Source of the DNA: Perognathus longimembris pacificus
Lineage: Eukaryota > Chordata > Mammalia > Rodentia > Heteromyidae
Direction: 5' to 3'
Assembly: GCF_023159225.1 (NCBI RefSeq)
Contig: NC_063188.1
Span: 13,165,086-13,229,085, forward strand
Length of the DNA: 64,000 nt
Below are positions 20,960 through 31,906 of the stretch, piece after piece. The notes under the pieces are model-generated. The model saw only the letters and a list, made by a program, of their open reading frames with translations, did not search any database and was not told the DNA's origin. Every line of letters begins with the position of its first letter. The first letter of the stretch is position 1. Position numbers and translations under genes: made by a program.

Positions 20960-23900
20960 GAGTTCTCTCTAAACCCCTGGGCTTTTACACATGGTGGCCC
21001 TCCTGCCCAGACTTCTCCCATCTCCCTTTGTTACCCTGAAACAGCTATCTCTGCAGTCCATCCTGTGGGTGTTTATCCACACCCCCTTTCTCCAGAGTGA
21101 ATCCTTCTCCTCCTAAAGCTGCTCAGCTGGCCATGCAATGCACTCCTCTAGCATCCCACGCCCTCCGGTGCACCTGCCACTTCACAGATGGGACAGACGG
21201 GACAAGCTCTCCTGTGGACACAGCTCAACCAGACTGAGAGTTCCAATGCTTCTCTGATGTGAGTCCTAATGAATCCCAAACTCTAGCACAGAGCTTGATT
21301 CTTACAAGGGGCTCATGATGACACTTGACTTAATTGTAATTAAGATGAGAAAATGCATATAGTTGCTAAACCCTGGCCCTGTGTTACTATGTTAACTTGG
21401 GCATACTTGATTCAATTTTATTTTATTAATCTTTATTTGTTGTCTCAGTACTATGTACTTGGTCAATTGACCAAGTGTGTAGTACTGAGTCAGTCTAGGT
21501 ACCTTTCTCCACTGGACTTCCTCCTTATTGAATTCACCTTGTCCTGTCAGGAGCAGTGTGGTATCAAACTTCAGTGTGTGCAACACCCACCTGGACAGCG
21601 TATTACCCATACACCCTGGATTACGTTGATGTAGAGGGCCTGCTTATCACTCTATGAGAAACACTCTTCTAGGTTGGGATTTAATGAGATATTACTTTTG
21701 TCCTCTGTAAGTGACTGGACTCTGCAAGAATCTGAAGAGACAATATTATGCAAGTATTCAGTTTGAATGAGGCCATTATGCCATAAAAAAGTGGTTGTAT
21801 GACACACAACATTATAGATCATGTGGCTCAAAAGTTGGTACACAAATGAGTCCTCATCCAAATGATACCATCTGTGTGTGTGTGCCAGTGCTTGAACTCA
21901 GGGCCTGGGCACTGTCCCTGTACTTTTTTTTTTTTATGAAGGCTCACACTCTACCACCTGATTCAGAGCTCCACTTATGGCTTTTTTGTGCTTAATTGGA
22001 GAGTAGAGCCTCATGGAATCTTCTGACTTCAAACCACAATCCTCAGATCTCAGCTTCCTGCATAACTAGGATTAGATGGGAGCCATTGGCGTCCGGATTC
22101 CCACTTAAGATTTTAAATTAATAATATTATTGTTCCAAATTACCCAGAATAAAGACACCATTTTAACCAGTTCCCAATGCCATTCTATGCCAGTACATTT
22201 TCCCATTTTGCTATGCCCACCTTTTCCTACTTCTCTCCTTTCCTCCTGATCTCCACCACCCACCCTCATATCCTTTATTCACGTGGTGAATTTCCACTGG
22301 CAAATTCATAGTTTCTACCAAATGAAAATCTCTGAGAGCTCTCAGGAAAAAAAAATTGCAGAAAGAAACCCTAGCCTTACCAGGATTCATATAGGGCTGG
22401 CACTCAGCACCAGCGCTGTAGTTCAGCTCCAGTGGCCCTGCCTGTGGCTTCCAGGCTTCTGGCACTGGGGAATCCTGCTGAGTTCCCTTTGTCTGGAGTG
22501 CAGGTGACTCTGGGTGAAAGTTTGACGCCATAAGTTCCGTTTCCAGTGGCAGAAACTCTTGAAGGATTATGTCATCAAAATCAATCTAAAGAAAAAGCCA
22601 GAACTCATCACTCCAAAATCTACACCCAATGGAAGTAAGGAAAATTTTTGTTACTCTAAATAAGCTTTTGTTTAGCAGCAGCATCCAGATCATACATATC
22701 CATTTTCTAGTGGTTACAGGAAACCATGCATAAGAAAAAATTGGTAAGATCAATAGTAATAGCATTGTCATAGTTAGTCCAACATAGGGAGACAAGCAGA
22801 CATTTTGCACATGTGATCCATACAGTTACTAGAGAGCTATTCCACCTGCTTTGTTCTTTCTTCGTATTGGGGATGTGCATATGAAACTCACAGCAGACTT
22901 CAAGCTGCACTGGCCACATTTCATGTGCTCAGGAGCCAGCGGTGGCCGATGGTCTGTTCTGCACAGGACATGCTCAGGCCCTCAAAGATAAAATCTCATT
23001 TACTGAACAAAACCAACAGGACAGAGAAAGGAAGAGAACCACACATTCACACGTGCTAGCTTAGGGAGGCAGGATGCTGGGAAAGCCTCCTGTCCTGCCT
23101 GCCACCTTCCATGATCAACCACAAGAGCCCCTGAACGGTACCCCCTCCTCCAGCCCAGCTCCCCTAAGACCCAACTGGAAACACCTGTTCGCACATGCCG
23201 TTTCAGCTCTGTGTTCCGCAGTGGCCTACGGACACCGAGGCTTTAGGTCGTGAGCACAGGGCACGGCCACTGCCCCCGTGGCTCTTCTGGATACGGCTGT
23301 GGGTATTGAGATGGGAATGTAGTGGGTCAGAGATGGCAGCGGCTCTCACAGGTCTGTAGGGCCAGGACCCAGCCAATGAGGAGTTCCCCTCAAACTTCCA
23401 CATGGCACAAAGGACATATTAAGAAGCACACTGTATAGAGGAGTTAGAAAGAAAGCACTTTCCACATTTTAGTATTACATGGATTTCCCAGCAATGCTCT
23501 CTTGTCCAAATCAAAGGGAGAACATTTTACTCATTTTTTACTAAGATTCGTTTGCCATTTTGAGAAATCATATGACAAGCAGCAATACTGCTCATAGCAC
23601 TTGAGCCCTGATCTGAATTCTTGGCTGACCCATCACTGTGACTCCAAGCAGACATGCAGACACGTAAACACTCCATGAAGCCACTGGGTGATGAGGCGGA
23701 GCTCAAACATGTGTATGCAGAAATGCATATGAGGTTGGAATACACTGTTTTCGCAAGCTTTATGTCGTTTGTAGACTGCACTTCGATAAGGATGGGCAAG
23801 CTGTTTGTGCAAAGGGCCAAACCAGAGGGCCATTTTCGCTTGCATCTCTTTTGCTTATTCCGAGATTTTTTTTTTAAACCAAGTCTTTAGTGAGGTAAAA

Positions 23901-24606
23901 ATGATTGCAAACTCAAGGCACATACAGCCACTGGTGCTGGCCTGAAAACCATCGAGTTATATGTTAATGCTTTTATTTGATGGAAGAACATGAATTACCC
24001 TATCCGTACATTTCTTTTACTAATAGTAGAAGGTATATTACAATATATGGAGGGGATAGGGTTGGATATGGTTGAAAGCCATTGACCCAAATGCTTATTC
24101 CAGCAGAACAGAAGAAAGACAATGGACAATGAAAGCACAGTGGGAGGTGGGCTTGTGGAATGTTCCAGACACGACATATCTGTTCTAAACCCAGCTTTCT
24201 CTGTACCTGTTTTGGTTTACAAACACATCCCCCAAACATATCTCACCTGGAACTCTGATTGGTCATACTTCCTCTGTATATGTTCTATCAGGGAAAAAAG
24301 TCTTTCTTTGGTTTGTGGGCCATGAGCTCTCACCCGGCTCTCAATGTCAGAAGGCAGAATATTTAGGAATTGCTCCAATACAACCTTCTCCAGGATTTGT
24401 TCGATAGAATGCATCTTTGGGTTCAGCCATTCATAGCAGAGCTCCCACAGTTTCCTGAAAGTGTCACGAGGGCCAACTGCTGCTGTGTACTGCAACTGCC
24501 TGAAGAGCTGCCGGGAGATTTCACTGCCTCTCTCATTATCCTGGAGCACGGAAACCCCTCTGTTTGAGAAGGACTCCATGGGGGCATAATCCATGGGCAT
24601 TTCCAT
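18704..24606 (-). CDS. SCAN zinc-finger protein, ZNF449-like (intact paralogue, 497 aa)
   Basis: Four coding exons on the minus strand: 24247-24606 (360 nt, phase 0 end), 22381-22585 (205 nt), 19998-20084 (87 nt) and 18704-19545 (842 nt). All have AG/GT borders and sum to 1494 nt, so every junction stays in frame. Residues about 25-118 are a SCAN domain (LWELCYEWLNPKMHSIEQIL). Exon 3 carries the ZNF449-type segment HPESPALQ...PVPEAWKPQAGP, and exon 4 (SFSMEKGEEQW) matches the next ZNF449 segment as I recall it. The last exon has seven finger positions, of which five are canonical C2H2. Human ZNF449 is near 518 aa, so length agrees. It should be a nuclear DNA-binding regulator that dimerises through SCAN; there is no KRAB. 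Its start (24606) is the first ATG after the acceptor at 24680. A decayed inverted copy lies at 32-43 kb. The linkage recalls ZNF75D-ZNF449, but fingers 1-2 are broken and the sequence is diverged, so it may be a lineage-specific paralogue rather than the orthologue. Confidence 0.8.
19610..19816 (-). mobile_element. IDL-Geo SINE
   Basis: Lies 65 bp upstream of the finger exon's acceptor, in the last intron and in the same orientation as the gene. T10 at 19613 is its A tail. Confidence 0.9.
19998..20084 (-). CDS. Exon 4 of ZNF449-like gene (87 nt)
   Basis: Acceptor CCCTGGCCAG before 20084 and donor CCTG|GTATGTGAG after 19998; phase 1 on both sides. It encodes SFSMEKGEEQWAEELM. It aligns with both tandem 87/88-nt exon copies in the inverted pseudogene at 42.1-42.5 kb, which supports the call. 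Confidence 0.8.
20899..20958 (+). repeat. (CA)n followed by (CAG)n
   Basis: About 19 CA units pass into seven CAG units on the plus strand (CTG on the gene's transcribed strand), inside intron 3 of the ZNF449-like gene. Confidence 0.95.
21444..21489. repeat. 46-bp imperfect palindrome
   Basis: CTCAGTACTATGTACTTGG is followed, around the centre TCAATTGA, by its near reverse complement (CCAAGTGTGTAGTACTGAG). I count three mismatched pairs in 23. It could be a hairpin or a remnant of a palindromic transposon. Confidence 0.7.
21885..22098 (-). mobile_element. B1-Geo SINE
   Basis: Intronic, same strand as the gene. The head ends at GGAGCCATTGGCGTCCGG. Confidence 0.7.
22381..22585 (-). CDS. Exon 3 of ZNF449-like gene (205 nt)
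   Basis: Acceptor GGCTTTTTCTTTAG before 22585, donor CCTG|GTAAGG after 22381. It encodes a linker starting IDFDDIILQEFLPL and ending ECQYMNPG-like. The inverted copy's exon (37058-37262) has exactly the same length and phase, and its product is visibly closer to human ZNF449 as I remember it. Confidence 0.8.
22829..23737 (-). repeat. Left member of a near-identical inverted intronic tract
   Basis: This segment of the SCAN-to-exon-3 intron is almost identical, in reverse complement, to 35666-36817 (which also holds an inserted SINE). Two aligned stretches of 66 and 64 codons translate identically. The flanks outside the tract align only loosely, so identity stops abruptly on both sides. Confidence 0.85.
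24247..24606 (-). CDS. SCAN exon of ZNF449-like gene (codons 1-120)
   Basis: The acceptor TCTCTGCTGTAG precedes 24679 and the ATG at 24606 is 73 nt into the exon; donor TTCCAG|GTGAGATATG. SCAN motif features are present: FRQLQYTAAVGPRDTFRKLW, EQIL, VLEQFL, ILP and the C-terminal helix RLFSLIEHIQRK. The phase-0 end is typical of SCAN exons. Confidence 0.85.
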
Positions 24607-24924
24607 TGCACCTGCTGCTTATCTGGGGTCTGAGGTCTCAGATCCAAGAGTTTTCTCTGAACTCAATGGGGCGAGCCACCTACAGCAGAGAACAGGAAAC
24701 CATGAGAGAAGAGGCACAGCAGTGGTGACAAGCAGGCAGATTCAAATTCTAGAGCTTTTTACAAAAGGGTATTGAACCTGAGGATTTAAGTGTCTTGGCA
24801 TTTAGCAAACAGAGCATCCATGCATAAGACATACTATAATTTATCGTTAATATCCTATCCACTATCCTAGAGAGGAAGCTGCTTTTATTTCTTTCCTAAG
24901 CATCTAACTTTCAGACTTTGCCTC

Positions 24925-25146
24925 GTGGTGGTGACTGATTCCTGTAAGCCTAGGTACTCTGGAGGCTAAGATGTGAGGATCTCAGTTCAAAGGCAGCTCA
25001 AACATCAGTCTGTGAGACTTACCTCTAAAATTAACCACCAAAAACACCATAAGTATAGCTGTAGCTTAAGTAATAGAGTGCCAGACTTGAGGAAAATTGC
25101 TCAGGGACAGTGTTCAGGCCCTGATTTCAAGCCCCATAAGTGGCAT
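24925..25146 (+). mobile_element. B1-Geo SINE, diverged
   Basis: Antisense to the ZNF449-like gene in its 5' intron. Head GGTGGTGACTGATTCCTGTAAGCC; tail becomes AAAAAGAAAAAG. Confidence 0.7.
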
Positions 25147-25669
25147 TTAAAAAGAAAAAGTTCTTGAGACTGCTATATGGCATACCCCACCCCACCTTGA
25201 AAATTTCGCACTAATTCTTTCAGGGAAGTGGTACAGTGTTGTCCCCCAGTGCTGCGGCAGATGTAAGCACACTAGCCTTAGGGAAGCTCCTCCCTCCAAG
25301 AGGGTAAAAGGGATGCCAGGAAGCTCAGTGGCGGACATAGTCCTGACAGGAATATCAGATACCTGCCCACATGTCTTATTCCCCACACGACAGCCTTGGC
25401 TCCCTAATGCAGGTTCTGCACCCTTCCCAGAGCCCGGGAATGCAGTGGTCTCACGGGGATGCAGTAAGATCACCTGCAGGACTTCCCGACCCTACTTGCC
25501 TCCTTAGAGACCAACATGGTCAGTGCCGAGGTCTCAAAAAGGTCATGTGTAATCCACTACTCAGGACATAAAAGGCGAGCTGCCTCTGCTTGTTAGGTCC
25601 GGGGTCTCAGAGGATTTCCTCTTACGACTTGGAGGTCTTATCCTCCTCTGGCTGTAAGAAGCCATGTCG

Positions 25670-25990
25670 TTTCGCCCTCGTGGGAAGGGAATGCCTTCAC
25701 CCACCTCACCACGGCCAGAGTGTCGGGGCTCCACACGCTCCCGTGCCAGTGACCCCCTACCTCTTTACTCAGTGTACAGATTGTTCGGGGGTCCCAGCTG
25801 CTTCGCAAGTCAGGATCTGGTGAAGCCTGGAAGCGACTATCAATATTCCCAGCAGAGCGCGCCAGGAAAGCCGCGTGAGCGCCACTAAGCGCTTGGGCTC
25901 CTCTGGACGCTTCTGGCGGGCTTGTGGCACCTCTGGCGGCCTACACAGGAAGTGCCCGAGCACTCCGTCAAAACCTTACGCTCAGCCTGG
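25670..25990 (-). promoter_or_regulatory. 5' exon and CpG-containing region of the ZNF449-like gene
   Basis: On the minus strand, a donor (AAAGAG|GTAGGGGGTC) ends a non-coding exon at 25761; the exon probably runs up to about 25960. CpGs cluster here (GCGCGCCAGGAAAGCCGCG). The inverted copy keeps the same exon and donor at 32240-32461, which is what identifies it as an exon. Transcription start not determined. Confidence 0.45.
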
Positions 25991-26186
25991 GAGTGTGGCT
26001 TAGCGGTAGAGCGCCTGCCTAGCATTCATGAAGCCCCAGGTTCGATTCCCCAGCACCACATATATAGGAATTGGCCAGAGGTGGCGCTGTGGCTCAAGTG
26101 GCAGAGTGCTAGCCTTGAGCAAAAAGAAGACAGGGACAGTGCTCAGGCTCTGAGTTCAAGCCCAGGACTGGCCAAAAAACAACCCA
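25985..26186 (+). mobile_element. IDL-Geo SINE, older subfamily
   Basis: The left monomer reads GTGTGGCTTAGCGGTAGAGCGC, closer to a canonical ID/BC1 A box than the common GGCCTAGTGGCAAGAG variant. Confidence 0.85.
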
Positions 26187-26237
26187 CACACACAGACACA
26201 CAGACACACAGACACACAGACACAGATACACACACCC
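26187..26237 (+). repeat. (CACACAGA)n at a SINE tail
   Basis: CACACAGACACACAGACAC... continues directly from the SINE's CCAAAAAACAAC end. Confidence 0.9.
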
Positions 26238-26239
26238 CA

Positions 26240-27245
26240 AAACAATACTTTTCATCCCTTTGTGGGACAGCAGAGCAGGCAAACTTGTTTTCCCTATCAG
26301 TTTGCCCCTCCACGACTCATGCCTCAGTAGTTACCAAGAGCTTGTGCACCCCTGCCCAACTCTATGGCATGATTGGGAGCGGAGCTCGCCATCACTAATC
26401 CCACCATTTCATTCTAGAGTGTGGGTGTGGGTGTTGGAGATCCCTTCTCAGGCTTAGGCTATACAACTTCCCTATACAACTTCCCTTTAATAAAAGAACT
26501 TCACCCCTAGAGTTGGAATATTTAACAGAGAATCTAATATTGAAAGACAAATTAGTCGTAGAAACAAAAATGAACGGTCACACTCTCAGGCAATTTGAAA
26601 CTGGTGACTGTTTTTAGCAATCCCCACTAAACCTAATACATCAGTCATTTCCTGATAGCTAATGACAAACACTGTTGGCTGAAGAACTGTCTGGGAGTCA
26701 AGTCGGATGGAATAAAAATGGTTTTAAATACCATAACTCTCCTTCAAAATAAAGTGACAACCATACACTTCTAGAAACGACCAAAGTTCGCCCTCAAATC
26801 AGGTTGTTTTGCTTATCTCCTAACTACAAAATGGCATCCTGTGATGGGATGCGTCGGGGGCACCCAGGTCAGTGTGCAACACATCAGAATCTATGGAACA
26901 CAACTTGTACCCTTGAACAGAGAATTGATGAGGGCTGAACTTTAAGGACTCAGACACACCTGGCCTCCATAGTGAACACTCAACATGGTAGGGATCACTC
27001 CTACACACCTCCCCTCACACACACATCTTGACACCGTGAGAACTGTTCGGAGATGACAACTTGTGGAGGAATACCTTCCAGCAGCCCCTGATGCCCCTTG
27101 TTGGTGACTGCTCTCCTCTGAAACAAATCAAAACCTTGTTCTGCCACTACTGGCCTACGGGACTTCCGCACACGTGACTCCCTTTGTCTGCCCGAGTGAC
27201 GTAGACCCAAGAACTTGTGATTGATGGACACTATTCACCACACAG
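26240..27245. other. Left arm of the inverted duplication, upstream flank
   Basis: No gene. In reverse complement it aligns with about 30900-32200: for example CATAGCCTAAGCCT...CACCCACACTCTAGAATG is shared between 26405-26465 and 32033-32083, and the TGATGTGTTGCACACTGACCTG region near 26865-26890 matches 31377-31400. The alignment is diverged, with a SINE unique to each arm. Confidence 0.6.
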
Positions 27246-27249
27246 GAGC

Positions 27250-27372
27250 TGGCAGATGCTTTTTAAACCCGCCTCCGCAGAGACTGCTAATGAGCCGGCC
27301 TTTCCTCCGGCTGGCCAATGAGGACGAAGCCAGTAGTCACGTGGAGCACAATGGCCAATGAGAGGTGGTAGG
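27250..27372 (-). promoter_or_regulatory. Candidate minus-strand promoter upstream of the ZNF449-like gene
   Basis: Within 110 bp there are two CCAAT boxes (27315-27319, 27355-27359), a palindromic E-box CACGTG (27338-27343), a GC-box-like CCCGCCTCC (27268-27276) and a TATA-like TTTAAAAAG (minus strand, 27259-27267). In minus-strand reading their order (CCAAT, E-box, CCAAT, GC box, TATA-like) is that of a promoter firing leftward. Confidence 0.4.
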
Positions 27373-27399
27373 CAGGAAAATATGCCTCCTTTCTAATCT

Positions 27400-27557
27400 G
27401 AAGGCACTAGGAAGAATATCTCAGGAAAATGACTTGGGGGCTGAGCTATTGACTCTGTATATGGCCAGCTATTAGATGGGGTCGTCTGTGACATTGACAG
27501 CGTAATATTGCCATATATTCAGGCTGTCCTTGATTCAATTAGGAACACATGGATACA
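27400..27557. other. Spacer between inverted arms, left part
   Basis: Unrecognised sequence; clear alignment with the right arm has ended. Confidence 0.4.
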
Positions 27558-27777
27558 AACCTATGGGCTCATGCCTGTAATTCTAATCACTCAGGAGGCT
27601 GAGATCTGAGGATCGTGGTTTGAAGCTGGCCTAGGCTAGAAAGTCGACGACACTCTTATCTCCAATTAACCCACAAAAAGCCAGAAGTGGAGCTTTGGCT
27701 CAAATGGTAGAGAAAAAAAAAAGTCAAGGATAGTGCTGAAGCCCTGAGTTGAAACCCAAAGGCTGGCACACAAAAAA
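27558..27777 (+). mobile_element. B1-Geo SINE
   Basis: Head GGGCTCATGCCTGTAATTC; the Geo part lacks the usual CACTAGCCTTGAGC segment (GGTAGAGAAAAAAAAAAGTC). Confidence 0.8.
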
Positions 27778-27779
27778 AT

Positions 27780-29835
27780 GATATGGTAAATGGCAGAGAA
27801 AGAAGATTTATTACATTTCATGGCGATGAAAAGACAGCACTTTTGTATATCTTTAACTGTCTTTGGGGGTAAAGACATTAGCTTCAAGTTAAATAGGAAG
27901 AATTGACTGCAAGGAGTAACGAAGGACGTATGTATGGTTAAAACAGTCCCAAGTCATAGGTATGGCCTTGTTGACCATTAGTTCAATCTTTCTTTCTGGA
28001 GGCCTGGCAGGTGGTCTATTACTTTTTGCTGCTTTCTTCAAGATGATAAGAAGGCATACACTGTCTGGGGGACAGTTTCCCTTTTGTCACAAGATTCTTA
28101 TCATTGAATCCTGTTTTTCTGGATCCCAAGGTGATTTGATGTATTCTCAGAACAAAGAGCAAGATGCAAAGTGGAAGATGGTTTGGATGCCCAGCTTTTA
28201 GAAAATCACAGACCCAACAAAAGCATGTTTAAGTTATTGCTTACATATGCAATCTGCTGAACAAAAGAAAGGAAGGAAGGAAGGAAGGAAGGAAGGAAGG
28301 AAGGAAGGAAGGAAGGAAGGAAGGAAGGGATTCTCCTTGTGGTTGGCAAAAGTGGAAGCTACACTGATATCTGTGGATAGGTGGTTGTATTAACAAGGTG
28401 TCACATAATCAAGCTGCAATACATATAAGAAAGAACCATCCACAAATGAAACAAGTTATATGACCCTTAAAGACACAACAACCCTGCCCTCTGATTTAAA
28501 CAAAGGGGACACAGAAGACAAAGATATTAGCAAGACTGGGGAGAACAGAAAGGAGGCTGTTGTGGAAACAAGGACTTCAGGTGCAAGGAGAACACTGTCC
28601 AGAGGAGGAAATAACAATGCTTTTCTTGGTGAAGTTGGGGAGGTTTGAAGGAAGAAGAGACTGAATCTGCCAAGACCTGTCATCTCTGCTTGGACAGCAG
28701 CACGTCTCTGCTTAACACAGACCCACCTGAGGCCAATTTGCCTGACCAACACCCCTGGAGGGAACACTATGTCCCTGGGTTACTTACTCAACCAGTACTG
28801 GAAAAACAAGTTGATGGCAACAGCACTCACTGTGTCTATGCCAATAGCAGATCACCCCTCAATGATGATGAGGGTGGGGTACGGAACAGCATTGAGACCA
28901 TAGCAGTCCTCCTATAAGTGTCCCAGACTCCAAGTGTTAGTTCTCCAATTCAGTATTAACAAAAGAAAAGATGAAAAGATAAGATCACACCCAGCCCCCC
29001 CCCCTCCCGCCAACCAGAGACTTGAAGAACAGAACAGTTTCCTAACTTAACCTCTTCAGGAAGCCCAGTCAAGCAAATAAATCATAAACCTGGAGCCTTG
29101 TAGACACTTATCAATAAACAGTGTTCAGAGGTTTGTCCCCCAAAGCTAGCCGAGCTCCATGGTGACAGGAGACAGTAAGCAGGCCTTTCCTTAGTGAAGA
29201 GGAGAATAATAGATCCAGGAGGCCTGCAACTCCCAAAGGGCAAAGCAAATGGCTTTCCAGCCCTTCTCTTAGGTTAACGCTCACCAAAGGACACATGGCC
29301 TGTCCACTCTAAAGCCCCAAGACTCAAAGTACAAGGTTGTTCTCCACTGCCTAGGTGCATTATCAGCATACCGATTCATGTTTGTATAGAATCCCTGGTT
29401 TCTGCCTGGCTCACTCTAGGTCAGAGTACACTCTGTGAGGCTTAGGGGGCTGAGTTTCTGATTTACCCCTTGACCTCTGGTTTAGGAACAGATCCACGCA
29501 TGCTCTGAGTCCATATGATTCTCATTACTTCAGGTACTGCTACCGTTGGAAAGATAGTTAAAAACAAAATCATCTCTCAACCCAAGACACTTTTCCAGAA
29601 AGGTACACACGAGTAAACCAGAATGTGATGGATCTCAGTGGTGACTGTCATAGAGGAGCAAAGAGAGAAACAAATCTATTTTATATAGTTGAAAATAAAA
29701 AGGATACAGCACTTTACTTTGGATAGGTTTGTACTTTGAAATCAGGAGATAAGTTCAGCTGAGCTCCTCTGCAAAAACTTGGAGCTTTATCTTTCTTGAC
29801 CATTTAATTCACAATCCCTTCTGGGTTGAGACTTT
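27780..29835. other. Spacer between the inverted arms
   Basis: No gene is recognised. Plus-strand frames at 28460-28648 and 28645-28917 are open and overlap but carry no known domain. A GGAA microsatellite lies at 28267-28327. Confidence 0.45.
28267..28328 (+). repeat. (GGAA)n microsatellite
   Basis: About 15 GGAA units (GAAAGGAAGGAAGG...). GGAA arrays can bind ETS factors, but nothing here shows that this one does. Confidence 0.95.

Positions 29836-29838
<3 letters not shown>

Positions 29839-29884
<46 letters not shown>
29839..29884 (+). repeat. (TG)n microsatellite
   Basis: About 22 TG units at the tail side of the following minus-strand SINE. Confidence 0.95.
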
Positions 29885-29890
<6 letters not shown>

Positions 29891-29897
29891 TACGTGT

Positions 29898-30086
29898 TTC
29901 CAGAGCCTGAGCGCTGTCCCTGAGCTTTGTTGCTCAAAGAAACACCCCCACTTCCAGGTTTTTGGTGTTTAATTGAAGGCAAGAGTATCAGGGACTTACA
30001 GGCCCAGACTGGCTTTGAACCACAATCCTAACACGTCAGTCTCCCAAGTAGGTAGGATTACAGGCTTGAGCAACAGGCACTTGCAG
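29898..30086 (-). mobile_element. B1-Geo SINE, truncated in the Geo part
   Basis: Starts at AGAGCCTGAGCGCTGTCCC; CTAGC...CTACC of the Geo monomer is missing. The head ends GAGCAACAGGCAC. Confidence 0.7.
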
Positions 30087-30101
30087 GCCTTCTCATTCCA
30101 T

Positions 30102-30330
30102 TTTGGTCGTGAGGCTTGAACTCAGGGCCTGGGTGGTGTCCCTGAGCTTTTTTGCTCCACACTATAGCGCCCTACCACTTTGAGACACAGAGCCACTTCT
30201 GGTTTTCTGGTGGTTAACTAGAGATGCGAGCCTCACTGACTTGCCTCCCCAGGCTGGCTTTGAGCCACCATCCTCAACTCTCAGCCTCTTCAGTAGCTAG
30301 GATTACAGGTGTGAGCCACCAGCGCCTGGC
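30102..30330 (-). mobile_element. B1-Geo SINE
   Basis: Second minus-strand copy in series with the previous one; the head ends GTGAGCCACCAGCGCCTGGC. Confidence 0.8.
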
Positions 30331-30539
30331 AACTTCCCATTGCTAAAATCAGCTAAGTACACTTAACCCACTGTGTGACTAGTCCTTATGCTCAACATCA
30401 AACTGGACTTTTCAGGGACCTGGTATCTGACACAAGCCCAAGTGAGATCATCAACGTTACAAGAACGTCACAGAAGTGTCCCCTACATTCAGACCACAGG
30501 TACTGAATAAGCCTCAAAGCTGTTCTTTTGCGTTCTCCC

Positions 30540-30665
30540 TATAGGTGCTTGCAGATTGAATGGGAGGAGCCAAGTTTCTCTGTCCACTGCCTGTGATTGG
30601 CTGGAGGAGTCAACAGTAATGGGGGGGCGTGTCTTACGGGGCCTCACCTGCAGACCGGATCCAAG
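30540..30665 (+). promoter_or_regulatory. Weak candidate promoter of the inverted copy
   Basis: GTGATTGGCTGGAGG (an inverted CCAAT) and GGGGGGGCGTG lie where the mirror image of the left promoter would be expected. Alignment to 27250-27372 is too poor to be sure it is the same element. Confidence 0.25.
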
Positions 30666-31267
30666 GTTGCTGGGCAGGAACTGAAAAGACAGTACAAACT
30701 CTTGGGGATGGGAGGTGTCCTAGGCTCTCCTGGAAAGGAGCACGGGGTGTGTGGGGGGGACGTCTGTAGCTCTGTGGTTCTAGGGGGGGGCTACCTCTGG
30801 CCCCACTCAAAGGAGCTGGGGAAGAGCGAAGGAGCCTAGACTGACTTGAATGCTCCAGATGGGAAGGTATTGAAGTCATGGCAGCTGGTGATGACACCAC
30901 CATGACCAGGCTTCTGAGCCAGGCTTTAATATATACTTTCAGAGAAGGGTGGACACTAACGAGGGGCATGGTCAGGGCTGGTGCAAGGTATTTGTGAGTT
31001 CCCCTGTACTGCAGGCATCAAAACGGTTCTGCTCACTTCTGCCGCGGCACCTTGGAAGGTCAGGGTGTGAAGAGTGTGCAACATTCACAAGGACGGTGGG
31101 GGAGGGGCTAGGCGAGTCCCTGCCATCTTGAGTGTCTTCTATCCGGGAGGGATCTTTGTGCATTCAAGAGTCGGGTCAGCATCGATTAGTGGTCAAAACT
31201 CTTCTTGGTTCAAGGACGGGGAGGAACTTGCACGAATACACAGAAGTTGTGTAGCAAGTTTCTATGT

Positions 31268-31358
31268 GGGGCGGGAGGCATGGCTAAGGTGGTAGAGTGC
31301 CAGCCACTGAGTAAAAGCCTCACACACCTAGTTCAAGTTGCCCGTCTTGGGGGGGGGG
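31268..31358 (+). mobile_element. Geo-monomer fragment
   Basis: GGCATGGCTAAGGTGGTAGAGTGCCAGCC to GTTCAAGTTGCCCG resembles the right monomer only, followed by a G12 run. Confidence 0.4.
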
Positions 31359-31696
31359 GGTGGTGTTTGAAGCCCTGGTGTGTTGCACATTGATCTGTGT
31401 TGTTCCTGTTCATCCAGCATGACCTTTTCTGTTTCTGAGAGAAAAGAAACATCCTAATTTGAAGGTAAACGTGGTCTTTCCCCAAAGTGTGTGGTTGACA
31501 CTTTTTAAAAGAAGAGTTCAAAGTGTGAAACCGTTTTTAATTCAGCAGATACAACTCCCAGGCAATTCTATTGTCAGCACTATTCATACTGTCTTTCATG
31601 ATAAAGAAAACGTTGTGGAAATGAGCAGAAGGGCCTGTTGCTTAAAACAGTGGGCGAACTAAACATTTTTATCTTACCATTAATTTCTCTTTTGTT

Positions 31697-31906
31697 TTTT
31701 CTTTTTTTTTTTTGGCCAGTCCTGGGCCTTGGACTCAGGGCCTGAGCACTGTCCCTGGCTTCTTCCCGCTCAAGGCTAGCACTCTACCACTTGAGCCACA
31801 GCACCACTTCTGGCCGTTTTCTGTATATGTGGCGCTGGGGAATTGAACCCAGGGCTTCATGTATACAAGGCAAGCACTCTTGCCACTAGGCCATATCCCC
31901 AGCCCC
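31697..31906 (-). mobile_element. IDL-Geo SINE
   Basis: Minus-strand copy with T-rich tail at 31697-31712. The flanks share CATTAATTTCTCTTTT (31677-31692 and 31907-31922), a target-site duplication. Confidence 0.9.

Larger units (their letters stand above)
20085..21880. other. Intron 3 of the ZNF449-like gene
   Basis: Intronic on the minus strand. Apart from the CA/CAG repeat and the palindrome listed separately, I recognise nothing; a C9 run lies near 20275. Confidence 0.5.

Noticed and set aside
22829..23737. The near-identical tract as a pair of young LTR insertions
   Set aside because: Parts look LTR-like, but the loosely aligned flanks continue the same paralogous alignment on both sides, and independent insertion at the same site in both arms is unlikely. 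Not fully excluded.
18704..24606. Identity as ZSCAN4 or ZSCAN5
   Set aside because: SCAN plus few fingers suggested these, but the exon 3 and exon 4 linker motifs and the ZNF75-type neighbour fit ZNF449 better.
25985..26186. A functional tRNA or BC1-like RNA gene
   Set aside because: A- and B-box-like motifs are present, but each is part of a SINE dimer with an A-rich or CA tail; no cloverleaf was supported.
28460..28917. Adjacent plus-strand frames of 62 and 90 codons in the spacer
   Set aside because: Considered as a small gene, but there is no known domain and no clear promoter or splice sites, and they overlap in different frames.
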